Notes under the pieces: model-generated
The model's input: the letters and a program-made list of their open reading frames with translations, nothing else
Databases searched by the model: none
Told to the model about the DNA's origin: nothing
Position numbers and translations under genes: made by a program
Part shown: positions 1-5,003 of the stretch, one piece after another
Layout: each line of letters opens with the position of its first letter
Numbering within the stretch: position 1 is the stretch's first letter
Origin: an uncultured Porticoccus sp.
GTDB taxonomy: Bacteria; Pseudomonadota; Gammaproteobacteria; Pseudomonadales; Porticoccaceae
Reading direction: 5' to 3'
DNA length: 5,033 bases
NCBI GenBank assembly: GCA_950063125.1
Contig: CATLZI010000177.1
Coordinates: forward strand, 1 to 5,033

Positions 1-1
1 G

Positions 2-850
2 GCGGCTTCGTCGGTGTTCTTCAGTACGGGCCAAGGCCAGACCACCGCGGCAGTGGCGCAGGCGACACAGGGAGCCCCTGGCATAGGCAGCACCCTGGCG
101 GCCTTCGACCCGCTTGCTGCCGGCCCGGCCTCGACGGCAGCGCAGCCGACCGACCCGACTGTCGTCCAGAACCGGCAAGATCAGAAAGAGGCGTTCCTGC
201 AATCCGGTTCCACGGAAACCCGTAATTCCGGCAACCTGCAATTGCCCGGTTCGCCGTATCAGGTGATGGCCGGCACGGTGATCGCCGGGGCGCTGGTAAC
301 GGGTATCCATTCCGACCTGCCGGGCGACGTGATCGCCACGGTGACGGAGCCGGTCTATGACACGGCCACCGGTCGGCACCTGCTGATTCCACAGGGATCG
401 CGCATCCTGGGCCGCTACAACAGCCAGGTGAGCTACGGACAGAGTCGCGTTCAGGTCGTCTGGAACCGGGTCATCCTGCCGGACACCTCATCACTGACAC
501 TCGACAACCTGGTCGGCACCGACCCGGCCGGGTATGCCGGCCTGGAGGATGGTGTCGATTGGCATTGGGATCGCATCTTCGCCGGCGCCGTGCTGACCAC
601 GCTGCTGGGCGTCGGCGCCGAACTGGCCGCCCCGGAGAACCGCCAGGACGGCGACCGGATCATCATCGCCGGCCGCGACAGCCTGCAAGACACGGTGAAT
701 CAGGTCGGCCAGGAAGTGACGCGCCGCAACCTCAACATCCAGCCCACGCTGACCAACCGGCCCGGCCTGCCGGTGCGCATCATCGTCAATCGGGATCTGG
801 TGCTGCGGCCTTACCAGCCAGTGATCTTCAACCGAGGAGCTTCGCAATGA
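2..850 (+). CDS. trbI: TrbI, VirB10-like conjugative transfer protein (C-terminal part, 5' truncated by window edge)
   Basis: The reading frame is open from position 2 and gives 282 residues up to the TGA at 848-850; the real start lies upstream of the window. TrbI is the VirB10-family protein that spans the cell envelope in Trb-type IV secretion systems, linking inner-membrane ATPases to the outer-membrane pore during conjugation. What remains is a low-complexity Ala/Thr/Pro/Gln-rich linker (visible residues about 5-60) and the complete beta-rich TrbI/VirB10 domain (about 84-272), with the family-typical stretches YQVMAGTVIAG, LPGDVIATVTEPVYD, LLIPQGSRILGRY and VQVVWNRVILPD. A hydrophobic helix follows (WDRIFAGAVLTTLLGVGAEL, about 189-208), corresponding to the antenna helices that form the outer-membrane channel in VirB10, and the domain closes with PVRIIVNRDLVLRPY. 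The N-terminal membrane anchor is outside the window. The GTG at position 14 is an internal valine codon, not a start. Family call is firm; the precise element is inferred. Confidence 0.95.
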   Translation, partial: AASSVFFSTGQGQTTAAVAQATQGAPGIGSTLAAFDPLAAGPASTAAQPTDPTVVQNRQDQKEAFLQSGSTETRNSGNLQLPGSPYQVMAGTVIAGALVTGIHSDLPGDVIATVTEPVYDTATGRHLLIPQGSRILGRYNSQVSYGQSRVQVVWNRVILPDTSSLTLDNLVGTDPAGYAGLEDGVDWHWDRIFAGAVLTTLLGVGAELAAPENRQDGDRIIIAGRDSLQDTVNQVGQEVTRRNLNIQPTLTNRPGLPVRIIVNRDLVLRPYQPVIFNRGASQ

Positions 851-1110
851 ACACGACACGCAAGCTGCGGCTGGGGCCGCTGCCCAAGACCGAGACCATC
901 AAGCTGACCTTCGCGTGCCCGGCCAGCCTGAAAGCCGACCTCGACCGCTACGCCGCGCTGCACGCACAGACGTATGGTGAGACGGTTGATGCAACGACGC
1001 TGATTCCGCACATGCTGGAGGCGTTCATGGCCGGGGACAGGGGATTCAGGAAAGGGACGACGACCCCGAAAGCCCCGCCAGCGCCCCGACGTGATGCGTC
1101 GCCCACATAG
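847..1110 (+). CDS. DUF2274 family small protein, last gene of the trb operon
   Basis: An 87-residue protein whose ATG overlaps the trbI stop (ATGA), with GAGGAG at 834-839 seven bases upstream, so it is translationally coupled to trbI. I recognise it as DUF2274, a family routinely found right after trbI in Tn4371-type integrative elements and related trb operons. The conserved core runs from residue 7 to 68: LRLGPLPKTET, then a strand-like KLTFACPASLKADLDRYAALH, then the helix-like TTLIPHMLEAFMAGDRGF. The strand followed by two helices resembles a ribbon-helix-helix fold, which suggests (inference only) a DNA-binding or regulatory role rather than a channel component. There is no signal peptide or membrane segment. 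The last 19 residues are a Lys/Pro/Arg-rich disordered-looking tail. Function is not established as far as I know. Confidence 0.9.
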   Translation: MNTTRKLRLGPLPKTETIKLTFACPASLKADLDRYAALHAQTYGETVDATTLIPHMLEAFMAGDRGFRKGTTTPKAPPAPRRDASPT

Positions 1111-1128
1111 GCGCGGTGCCGTCCGCTG

Positions 1129-1169
1129 CAAAGCAAAAGCGCAGGCCATCGACCTGCGCTTTTGCTTTG
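1129..1169 (+). terminator. Perfect 17-bp inverted repeat, probable end of the trb transcription unit
   Basis: CAAAGCAAAAGCGCAGG (1129-1145) and its exact reverse complement (1153-1169) are separated by a 7-nt loop, CCATCGA. The hairpin begins 18 bp after the DUF2274 stop. The GC-rich inner stem with A-rich and T-rich outer arms gives TTTTGCTTT on the descending side in either direction, so it may work on both strands. No uninterrupted U-run of six or more follows the stem, so this is not a textbook intrinsic terminator, but position and perfection make it the best candidate for stopping trb transcription. Confidence 0.75.
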
Positions 1170-1199
1170 GGCTATGGCTTGAAGGAGCCTTGTCGTATC

Positions 1200-1373
1200 A
1201 TGATCGCAGCCGCCATCAAATACCCGCCCGGACACTCTGGAGCCCGCAACCGCATCGCTCCCATATGGCTCCCAGCCTACAAGAGCAGGACTGCCCGGAG
1301 GGCTGGTATAAAGGCGCAAATCCTTGCCACACTTAGACTTCAGCCGACAGGCTCGCACTTAGAGAGTGCTTGA
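1200..1373 (+). CDS. Possible small ORF of 57 codons, unrecognised, low confidence
   Basis: ATG at 1200 to TGA at 1371-1373. AAGGAG at 1182-1187 is a good Shine-Dalgarno match but lies 12 bases upstream, rather far. The product is basic (KSRTARRAGIKAQ in the middle) with no recognisable domain, signal peptide or membrane segment. It lies downstream of the hairpin at 1129-1169, with no clear promoter between, so it may not be expressed. Its end runs across the direct repeats and the 1355-1369 hairpin, which points to non-coding end sequence that happens to be open. Most likely a chance ORF, recorded because it is the only start with a ribosome-site-like sequence in the gap. Confidence 0.2.
   Translation: MIAAAIKYPPGHSGARNRIAPIWLPAYKSRTARRAGIKAQILATLRLQPTGSHLESA
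1330..1363. repeat. Pair of CACTTAGA direct repeats, possible recombinase arm sites
   Basis: CACTTAGA occurs at 1330-1337 and again at 1356-1363, a 26-bp period; extended two bases left, the match is 9 of 10 (CACACTTAGA versus CGCACTTAGA). The second copy is partly within the hairpin GCACT-TAGAG-AGTGC (1355-1369). Short same-direction repeats just inside an element end are typical of arm-type binding sites for tyrosine integrases and excisionases, but only two copies are seen and chance is possible. Confidence 0.35.
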
Positions 1374-1375
1374 CA
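1370..1375 (+). promoter_or_regulatory. Isolated consensus -35 hexamer TTGACA
   Basis: A perfect TTGACA points towards the gene at 1490, but the hexamers at spacings 16-18 (around CCATCT, 1392-1399) are poor -10 matches, so a sigma70 promoter here is weakly supported. It could contribute to outward transcription from the element end into the neighbouring chromosome gene, with a start site roughly 80 bp before the start codon. Confidence 0.2.
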
Positions 1376-1377
1376 TC

Positions 1378-1394
1378 GGCCATTTTTTGTGGCC
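1378..1394. repeat. T-tract in a GGCCA/TGGCC inverted repeat, candidate crossover region
   Basis: GGCCA (1378-1382), TTTTTTG, TGGCC (1390-1394): a perfect 5-bp inverted repeat around a six-T run. Inverted core-type half sites around a short spacer are what a tyrosine recombinase uses, and Tn4371-type elements integrate at short T-rich sites as I recall. The usual TTTTTCAT core I remember for that group is not present, so this is only a candidate for attR. A weak terminator hairpin is the alternative reading. Confidence 0.3.
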
Positions 1395-1489
1395 ATCTGG
1401 ATTTCCTGATTCAATATCCGTCTGATGGTTAGGGGGATCGCGCTGGCGGTTCTCCGGGCAGGTTCCCTGAGGGGGCGGTAAAACGATTG

Positions 1490-2257
1490 ATGGATATATC
1501 AGAGCTGGTTCTCTACAAAAGTATTCTGGTGCTCGGGTTTCTGATGCTTTTGTTCGTATCTGAACGCAAATGGCCTGCTGCGCAACGGCCCGGTGCCATT
1601 GCCACTCCCCGTCGGCTCGGCAAAAACCTCTCGCTGTGGCTCTGCAACAGTGCTCTATCGCCGCTGATCGTCCTGCCCATTACCCTGTTCGCCGTGAACC
1701 AGAGCGCAGATTGGCGAACCGTTTGGCCGGGGGGTGGCTGGGGCCTTGCATTGGATATCCTGTTGCTGGATCTGTGGATCTACTGGTGGCACCGGGCCAA
1801 TCACCGCCTACCCCTGTTATGGCGTTTCCATCGGGTTCATCACCTCGATCAGTGGCTGGACGTGACCTCAGCTGTGCGGTTCCATTTCGGTGAGGTGGTG
1901 TTGTCGGCGCTGGTGCGTGGCGCCGTTATTCTGCTGATCGGGTTCCCGCTGCTCTCGGTAATTCTCTTTGAATCGCTGGTGCTGGCAATGGCGGGTTTCC
2001 ACCATTCCAATATCCGGCTGCCAGCGAATCTGGAGCGGTGGCTCTCGCGGGTGATTGTGACGCCCTCCATTCACTGGGTGCATCACCACATTGACCAGCG
2101 CGACACGGACAGTAATTATGGCGCTATATTCAGCTTCTGGGATCGCCTGTTTGTCAGCCGCTCGGACAAGGTTCGCGAACCGGCCATGCCCATCGGCCTG
2201 GATCAGGCAAAGGATGAGGGGTTGTGGTCCCTGTTGTTGGCACCGTTTCGGCGTTGA
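1490..2257 (+). CDS. Fatty acid hydroxylase / sterol desaturase family membrane protein
   Basis: A 255-residue integral membrane di-iron enzyme of the fatty acid hydroxylase superfamily, whose members hydroxylate or desaturate lipid chains and sterol-like substrates at the cytoplasmic membrane; the substrate here is unknown. The histidine clusters that bind the iron pair are all present in order: HRANH (101-105), HRVHH (114-118), HFGE (132-135), HH of FHHSNIRLP (171-172) and HWVHHH (195-200), followed by the family-typical DSNYGAIFSFWDRLF (207-221). Hydrophobic segments are at about 5-23, 51-69, 83-99 and 136-168. Length is typical for short bacterial members. I use ATG 1490; TTG 1487 directly before it is an alternative, since the purine-rich GAGGGGGCGG (1469-1478) is a little far from either. 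It is the first intact chromosomal gene beyond the presumed element end. Its stop is 74 bp before the next gene, which has its own ribosome site. Confidence 0.9.
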   Translation: MDISELVLYKSILVLGFLMLLFVSERKWPAAQRPGAIATPRRLGKNLSLWLCNSALSPLIVLPITLFAVNQSADWRTVWPGGGWGLALDILLLDLWIYWWHRANHRLPLLWRFHRVHHLDQWLDVTSAVRFHFGEVVLSALVRGAVILLIGFPLLSVILFESLVLAMAGFHHSNIRLPANLERWLSRVIVTPSIHWVHHHIDQRDTDSNYGAIFSFWDRLFVSRSDKVREPAMPIGLDQAKDEGLWSLLLAPFRR

Positions 2258-2289
2258 TCGCTGGGACGACTGTACAGTGCTTTTACCCA

Positions 2290-2295
2290 TAAAAT
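2290..2295 (+). promoter_or_regulatory. Possible -10 element (TAAAAT) for the DUF4126-recX unit
   Basis: TAAAAT matches the sigma70 -10 consensus in five of six positions and lies in the 74-bp gap before the gene at 2332. The nearest -35-like hexamer, TGTACA at 2271-2276, leaves only 13 bp of spacing, too short for a normal promoter, and nothing good is found at 16-18 bp. Weak candidate. Confidence 0.25.
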
Positions 2296-2304
2296 AGTCA
2301 ACCA

Positions 2305-2318
2305 CCGGATTCGTCCGG
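2305..2318 (+). promoter_or_regulatory. Small 5'-leader hairpin with UUCG loop next to the ribosome site
   Basis: CCGGA (2305-2309), TTCG, TCCGG (2314-2318) forms a perfect 5-bp stem with a UUCG tetraloop, ending one base before the AGGAG (2320-2324) that serves the ATG at 2332 with 7-nt spacing. The loop-closing pair is A-U, not the extra-stable C-G. It could protect the transcript or affect ribosome loading; no known riboswitch is recognised. Confidence 0.4.
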
Positions 2319-2331
2319 CAGGAGTGGATCG

Positions 2332-3012
2332 ATGGATAGTTATCAGGAACTGATCAGCGTGATTGCCCTGACGGCAGGTGTCGGCTGGGCCAGCGGCATC
2401 AATCTGTATGCGCTGGTGTTGGTATTGGGCATAGCGGGGGCCACCGGCAACATCCAGTTGCCCGCGGAGCTGGCTGTGGTGCAGAGTCCGCTGGTGATCA
2501 TGGCCGCCGGCGTCATGTATGTGATTGAATTTATTGCGGACAAAGTGCCGGGGGTGGATACCGGCTGGGATACCCTGCATACCTTCATCCGCATCCCCGC
2601 AGGGGCCATGCTGGCTGCGGGGGCGGTGGGTGATGTCACGCCAGCGCTGGAAATTGCGGCGGGGTTGATGGGGGGTACTCTGGCCGGTGCCAGCCATCTC
2701 ACCAAGGCCTCCACCCGGGCGCTGATCAATACTTCCCCCGAACCAGTCAGCAACTGGACCGCATCAATCAGTGAAGATCTGCTGGTGTTGGGAGGGCTGT
2801 GGACGATGTTTAATCACCCGATACTGTTCCTTTGCCTGATGGTACTGTTTATTGCGCTGGTGATCTGGTTGTTGCCGAAGTTATGGCGACTGATTAAAAA
2901 GATCTTTCGCAAGATTGCTGAATGGCTGGGCATGGTCGAGAAGCCCGTCGCCCCGACCGTCCCTGATGCCGAGCCGCCGGTTGCGCTGCCGCCGGAGGAG
3001 CGGTCGCCTTGA
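2332..3012 (+). CDS. DUF4126 family membrane protein
   Basis: A 226-residue multi-pass membrane protein that I recognise as DUF4126 from two conserved blocks: EFIADKVPGVDTGWDTLHTF (66-85) continuing into IRIPAGA, and SHLTKASTRALINTSPEPVSN (121-141) continuing into WTASISED. Hydrophobic segments lie at about 8-36, 47-69, 87-121 and a long strong one at 150-182, followed by a basic amphipathic stretch (KLWRLIKKIFRKIAEWL, 183-199) and a Pro/Glu-rich tail. Small-residue-rich helices and conserved loops suggest a channel- or transporter-like protein, but no biochemical role is known to me. The ATG at 2332 has AGGAG seven bases upstream. The C-terminal tail codons contain the ribosome site for recX, and the stop overlaps the recX start, so the two genes are almost certainly one operon and translationally coupled. 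Confidence 0.9.
   Translation: MDSYQELISVIALTAGVGWASGINLYALVLVLGIAGATGNIQLPAELAVVQSPLVIMAAGVMYVIEFIADKVPGVDTGWDTLHTFIRIPAGAMLAAGAVGDVTPALEIAAGLMGGTLAGASHLTKASTRALINTSPEPVSNWTASISEDLLVLGGLWTMFNHPILFLCLMVLFIALVIWLLPKLWRLIKKIFRKIAEWLGMVEKPVAPTVPDAEPPVALPPEERSP
2994..3000 (+). promoter_or_regulatory. Strong ribosome site fixing the TTG start of recX
   Basis: GGAGGAG, a near-perfect anti-16S match, lies 8 nt before the TTG at 3009. It sits inside the last codons of the DUF4126 gene and decides the recX start, which has no usable ATG near its N-terminus (the first is residue 18, inside the conserved domain). Confidence 0.8.
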
Positions 3013-3488
3013 AGAAAGCCGCCGAATCGGATCCGCAGCGTTTGATCCGCTATCGGGCCATGGATCTGCTGGCTCGCCGTGAGTACTCCGCACATGAGTT
3101 GCAGGCCAAGCTGGTGGAGAAGTTTCCCGAACACGCCCCGCTGGTGGGGCCAGTGTTGGCGGGGCTGACGCGGGACAACCTGCAATCTGACCAGCGTTTT
3201 GCTGAAGCCTATGTTCGCGCGCTTATTCACCGCGGGCAGGGGCCCTATCGGATTCGTCAGGCATTACAGCAACGGGGGGTTGATTCGTCCCTGGCCGAGC
3301 AGACGATAGCCGATTGCGGTGAAGACTGGTTTGAACTGGCCGTTCAGGTGATGCACAAGAAATATGGTCGTCAGCCCTGCACCGGTTTTGCCGAGCGCGC
3401 CAGGCGCAGCCGTTTCCTTCAGTACCGCGGGTTCAACGCTGAACAGATTCAGGCCTGCTTTACTGATGATGAAAAGGATGATAGTTGA
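3009..3488 (+). CDS. recX: Regulatory protein RecX
   Basis: RecX binds along RecA filaments and modulates (in E. coli inhibits) RecA recombinase and co-protease activity during DNA repair. The 159-residue product has the usual RecX length and all hallmark stretches of the three-helix repeats: LLARREYSAHELQAKL (20-35), DNLQSDQRFAEAYVRALIHRG (56-76) and on to GPYRIRQALQQRGV (78-91), and the closing RSRFLQYRGFNAEQI (133-147). Translation starts at TTG 3009, overlapping the DUF4126 stop (TTGA), with GGAGGAG eight bases upstream. In most gammaproteobacteria recX directly follows recA and is expressed by read-through from it; here its upstream partner is a DUF4126 gene, and recA is not within the window. 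No LexA-like box (CTGT-N8-ACAG) is visible upstream, so SOS control is not supported by the sequence. Its last 29 bp overlap the 3' end of the convergent hydrolase gene. Confidence 0.95.
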   Translation: MKKAAESDPQRLIRYRAMDLLARREYSAHELQAKLVEKFPEHAPLVGPVLAGLTRDNLQSDQRFAEAYVRALIHRGQGPYRIRQALQQRGVDSSLAEQTIADCGEDWFELAVQVMHKKYGRQPCTGFAERARRSRFLQYRGFNAEQIQACFTDDEKDDS

Positions 3489-4461
3489 AAATTTCCGCCA
3501 GACAGCGATCGATCCAGCAATCCAGGCGGTAGTTCTCAATGAATCCGCAGTGTCCACCCAGTGCCGTCACGACAAACGTCAGCGCATCGGGCCGGTGAAT
3601 CTTTTCCAGATCGGCTACCGGCACAATGGGGTCATCCTCACTTGTGATGAGGTAGGCCGGGACACTGAGATTGGATAATCTGTCGCCGCTCAGTGCGTAG
3701 GCCGAGAAGTATTGGCTGGCATCGCTGAAGGGGGTGAAGGCGGGTACAAAGAAGTCATTCAGGGCAGTCAATGATGAGAACCGGGGCAGTGGCTTGTGAT
3801 TCAGCAGGTCGGGGAAAAAATACAGTTTTTTCTCCAGTGAGCGGGTCCACTTGTCAAAGAAATGGTTGCGGTAAAGCGGGCCGTCCATAATGCGTTCCAT
3901 GGCATGTGCAGGGTCCACGGGTGGGCAGATGGCTACTACTGACGACAGCGGTATCTCGGTGCCGACATCGGCGGCAATACGCAGGGCAAAATTGCCCCCC
4001 AGTGAATAGCCGGCCAGGGAGCAATGGCGGTGAGGTTGTTGCCGTAAAAAGTCCATGATGGCAGTGGCAACCTTCTCGGACAGGGTGGAGTTGAACGTCC
4101 CGCTATTGAGATGCAGGCTCCCGCCGTGGTCGCGAAGATTGAGTCTCAATACATTGAAACCGCGTTGGTAAAGATAGTGGGCGGCGGAGAGTATATAGGT
4201 GGACTCTCCGCTGCCCTCCCAGCCGTGCAATAACACAGCCAGTTTGTTGTTGTCGCGATCTGCCCGATCAAACGCTGCCAACAGTTTTACCGCCTGTCCA
4301 TCGTGTGAGCCGTTGAGCAGCAGGGTTTTGCTGCGTGCCTTCATGGCCAGACATCGATTGTTAACCAGCCACTGCCTGGGGCCTGCGTTGCTGAGCAGGC
4401 TCTGGATGTGTGCATTGCGCAAACCGGCTGGTGGGCAAAAGTCGGTCAGCTGGAGGTGCAT
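3460..4461 (-). CDS. YheT-like alpha/beta hydrolase
   Basis: A 333-residue alpha/beta-hydrolase of the YheT/UPF0017 (ABHD1/3-like) group, probably a cytoplasmic or membrane-associated esterase or lipase; natural substrates in bacteria are not established. The N-terminal signature DFCPPAGLRNAHIQSLLS (7-24) is typical of this subgroup and supports the ATG at 4461. The oxyanion-hole region is LLHGWEGSGEST (77-88), followed by GFNVLRLNLRDHGGS (101-115). The nucleophile elbow is GYSLGG with Ser153, the acid Asp276 or Asp277 in SEDDPIVP, and the catalytic His304 in GGHCGF; the triad is intact. There is no signal peptide. A GGGAG some 15 nt upstream is a poor ribosome site. The gene is monocistronic here, divergent from the small exported protein gene and convergent with recX, overlapping it by 29 bp with no room for a separate terminator. 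Confidence 0.93.
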   Translation of the reverse strand: MHLQLTDFCPPAGLRNAHIQSLLSNAGPRQWLVNNRCLAMKARSKTLLLNGSHDGQAVKLLAAFDRADRDNNKLAVLLHGWEGSGESTYILSAAHYLYQRGFNVLRLNLRDHGGSLHLNSGTFNSTLSEKVATAIMDFLRQQPHRHCSLAGYSLGGNFALRIAADVGTEIPLSSVVAICPPVDPAHAMERIMDGPLYRNHFFDKWTRSLEKKLYFFPDLLNHKPLPRFSSLTALNDFFVPAFTPFSDASQYFSAYALSGDRLSNLSVPAYLITSEDDPIVPVADLEKIHRPDALTFVVTALGGHCGFIENYRLDCWIDRCLAEIFNYHPFHHQ

Positions 4462-4595
4462 GGCTACTACTTGAACTCCCGAGGTGAATACGGGCTATCA
4501 TAGCACCCATAGAATTAAATACATGATCTCAGGAACGGAGGCGTCGGGATACAATCTAACAGGCAGGTTTGAACCATTTTAGTTGGGGTGTTGAA
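4462..4595. promoter_or_regulatory. Divergent promoter region between the hydrolase and the small exported protein
   Basis: This 134-bp AT-richer region must hold promoters for both flanking genes. For the plus strand, TACAAT at 4550-4555 matches five of six -10 positions, though without a good -35. For the minus strand, TATGAT (4502 down to 4497) matches five of six, again without a clear -35. The minus-strand -10 lies within a near-palindrome at 4492-4508, GGGCTATCATAGCACCC, whose core GCTAT-C-ATAGC is perfect and could be an operator. All assignments are by eye. Confidence 0.35.
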
Positions 4596-5003
4596 TTGAA
4601 ATCGTGGAAGCGTTGGACCATATTCTGTGTCGTCCTGGCCTTCGGGCCTCAACAACTTCTGGCTGAAGAGTGGCACCGGTATGGTGTCTCGAAAACCGGG
4701 CAGCAGCAGGCAAAACCGGAAATGGTCACTGATGCCGAACTGGCCCTCTGGGGGATTGTGGATGGCTGTCTGAACAGCAGGCTGGTCCATTATTTTTACG
4801 TGCTGAATTCCCACGCGGCGGTACTTGAGCTGGCCGGCGGCAAAAAAGTGCTGATGCGTTTCCATGGCGACTGCCAGGGTGTCGAACAATACGGTTTTGT
4901 TCACACGGCGCAAAATGATAAATTTTGTGCGGATTCCCACTCAATCAGAGTACTGCAAACCGGTGATCGCTGTAAGGTCGAGTCGCTCGAACCCTACCCC
5001 TGA
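4596..5003 (+). CDS. Small exported four-cysteine protein, resembles DUF6491
   Basis: From TTG 4596 the product is 135 residues: a classic signal peptide with basic start (MKSWKRW), hydrophobic core (TIFCVVLAFG) and a likely signal peptidase I site after QLLA, before EEWHRY (cleavage near 23/24). The mature part has four cysteines (58, 93, 111, 126) in the contexts DGCLNSR, GDCQGV, KFCADS and DRCKVE, probably two periplasmic disulfides, within alternating beta-strand-like segments (VHYFYVLN, AAVLELAGGKKVLMRFHG). Spacing and contexts resemble the DUF6491 family as I remember it; no function is known to me. An upstream in-frame TTG at 4569 would add nine residues, but this gives an unusual signal peptide and has a ribosome site only one base away; GGGGTG at 4585-4590 suits 4596 better. 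The start is the least certain point. Confidence 0.75.
   Translation: MKSWKRWTIFCVVLAFGPQQLLAEEWHRYGVSKTGQQQAKPEMVTDAELALWGIVDGCLNSRLVHYFYVLNSHAAVLELAGGKKVLMRFHGDCQGVEQYGFVHTAQNDKFCADSHSIRVLQTGDRCKVESLEPYP

Larger units (their letters stand above)
1111..1489. other. Gene-poor stretch holding the presumed right end of the conjugative element
   Basis: These 379 bases separate conjugation genes from intact chromosomal genes. I see the hairpin at 1129-1169, a weak 57-codon ORF at 1200-1373, a CACTTAGA pair between 1330 and 1363, a hairpin at 1355-1369, TTGACA at 1370-1375 and a T-tract within an inverted repeat at 1378-1394. There is no tRNA gene, no integrase and no second copy of an attachment site that I can see; the partner repeat would be at the far end of the element, outside the window. 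The exact attR position cannot be set from this side alone. That the element ends here is inferred from gene content and the change in base composition. Confidence 0.6.

Noticed and set aside
559..1110. Long plus-strand ORF of 183 codons overlapping trbI and containing DUF2274 at its end
   Set aside because: Its first half is an Arg/Pro-rich out-of-frame reading of the GC-rich trbI; only the part from ATG 847 is a real protein with its own ribosome site.
948..1358. Minus-strand ORF of 136 codons across DUF2274 and the boundary region
   Set aside because: It runs antisense through a recognised gene and the perfect hairpin, has no recognisable domain and no ribosome site; it is a shadow ORF.
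1111..1489. TTTTTCAT or its reverse complement as the element's attachment core
   Set aside because: Neither string occurs in this region; the only T-tract reads CATTTTTTGT, which is not the same order of bases.
2270..2277. CTGTACAG considered as a LexA box for recX
   Set aside because: The gammaproteobacterial LexA site is CTGT-N8-ACAG, 16 bp; here the half sites abut with no spacer, so it does not fit.
2203..2697. Minus-strand ORF spanning the desaturase-DUF4126 gap
   Set aside because: Antisense to two recognised genes, His/Gln/Arg-rich shadow composition, no domain.
3364..3678. Plus-strand ORF of 104 codons over the recX end and hydrolase end
   Set aside because: It is out of frame with RecX and antisense to the hydrolase; both of those have full family signatures.
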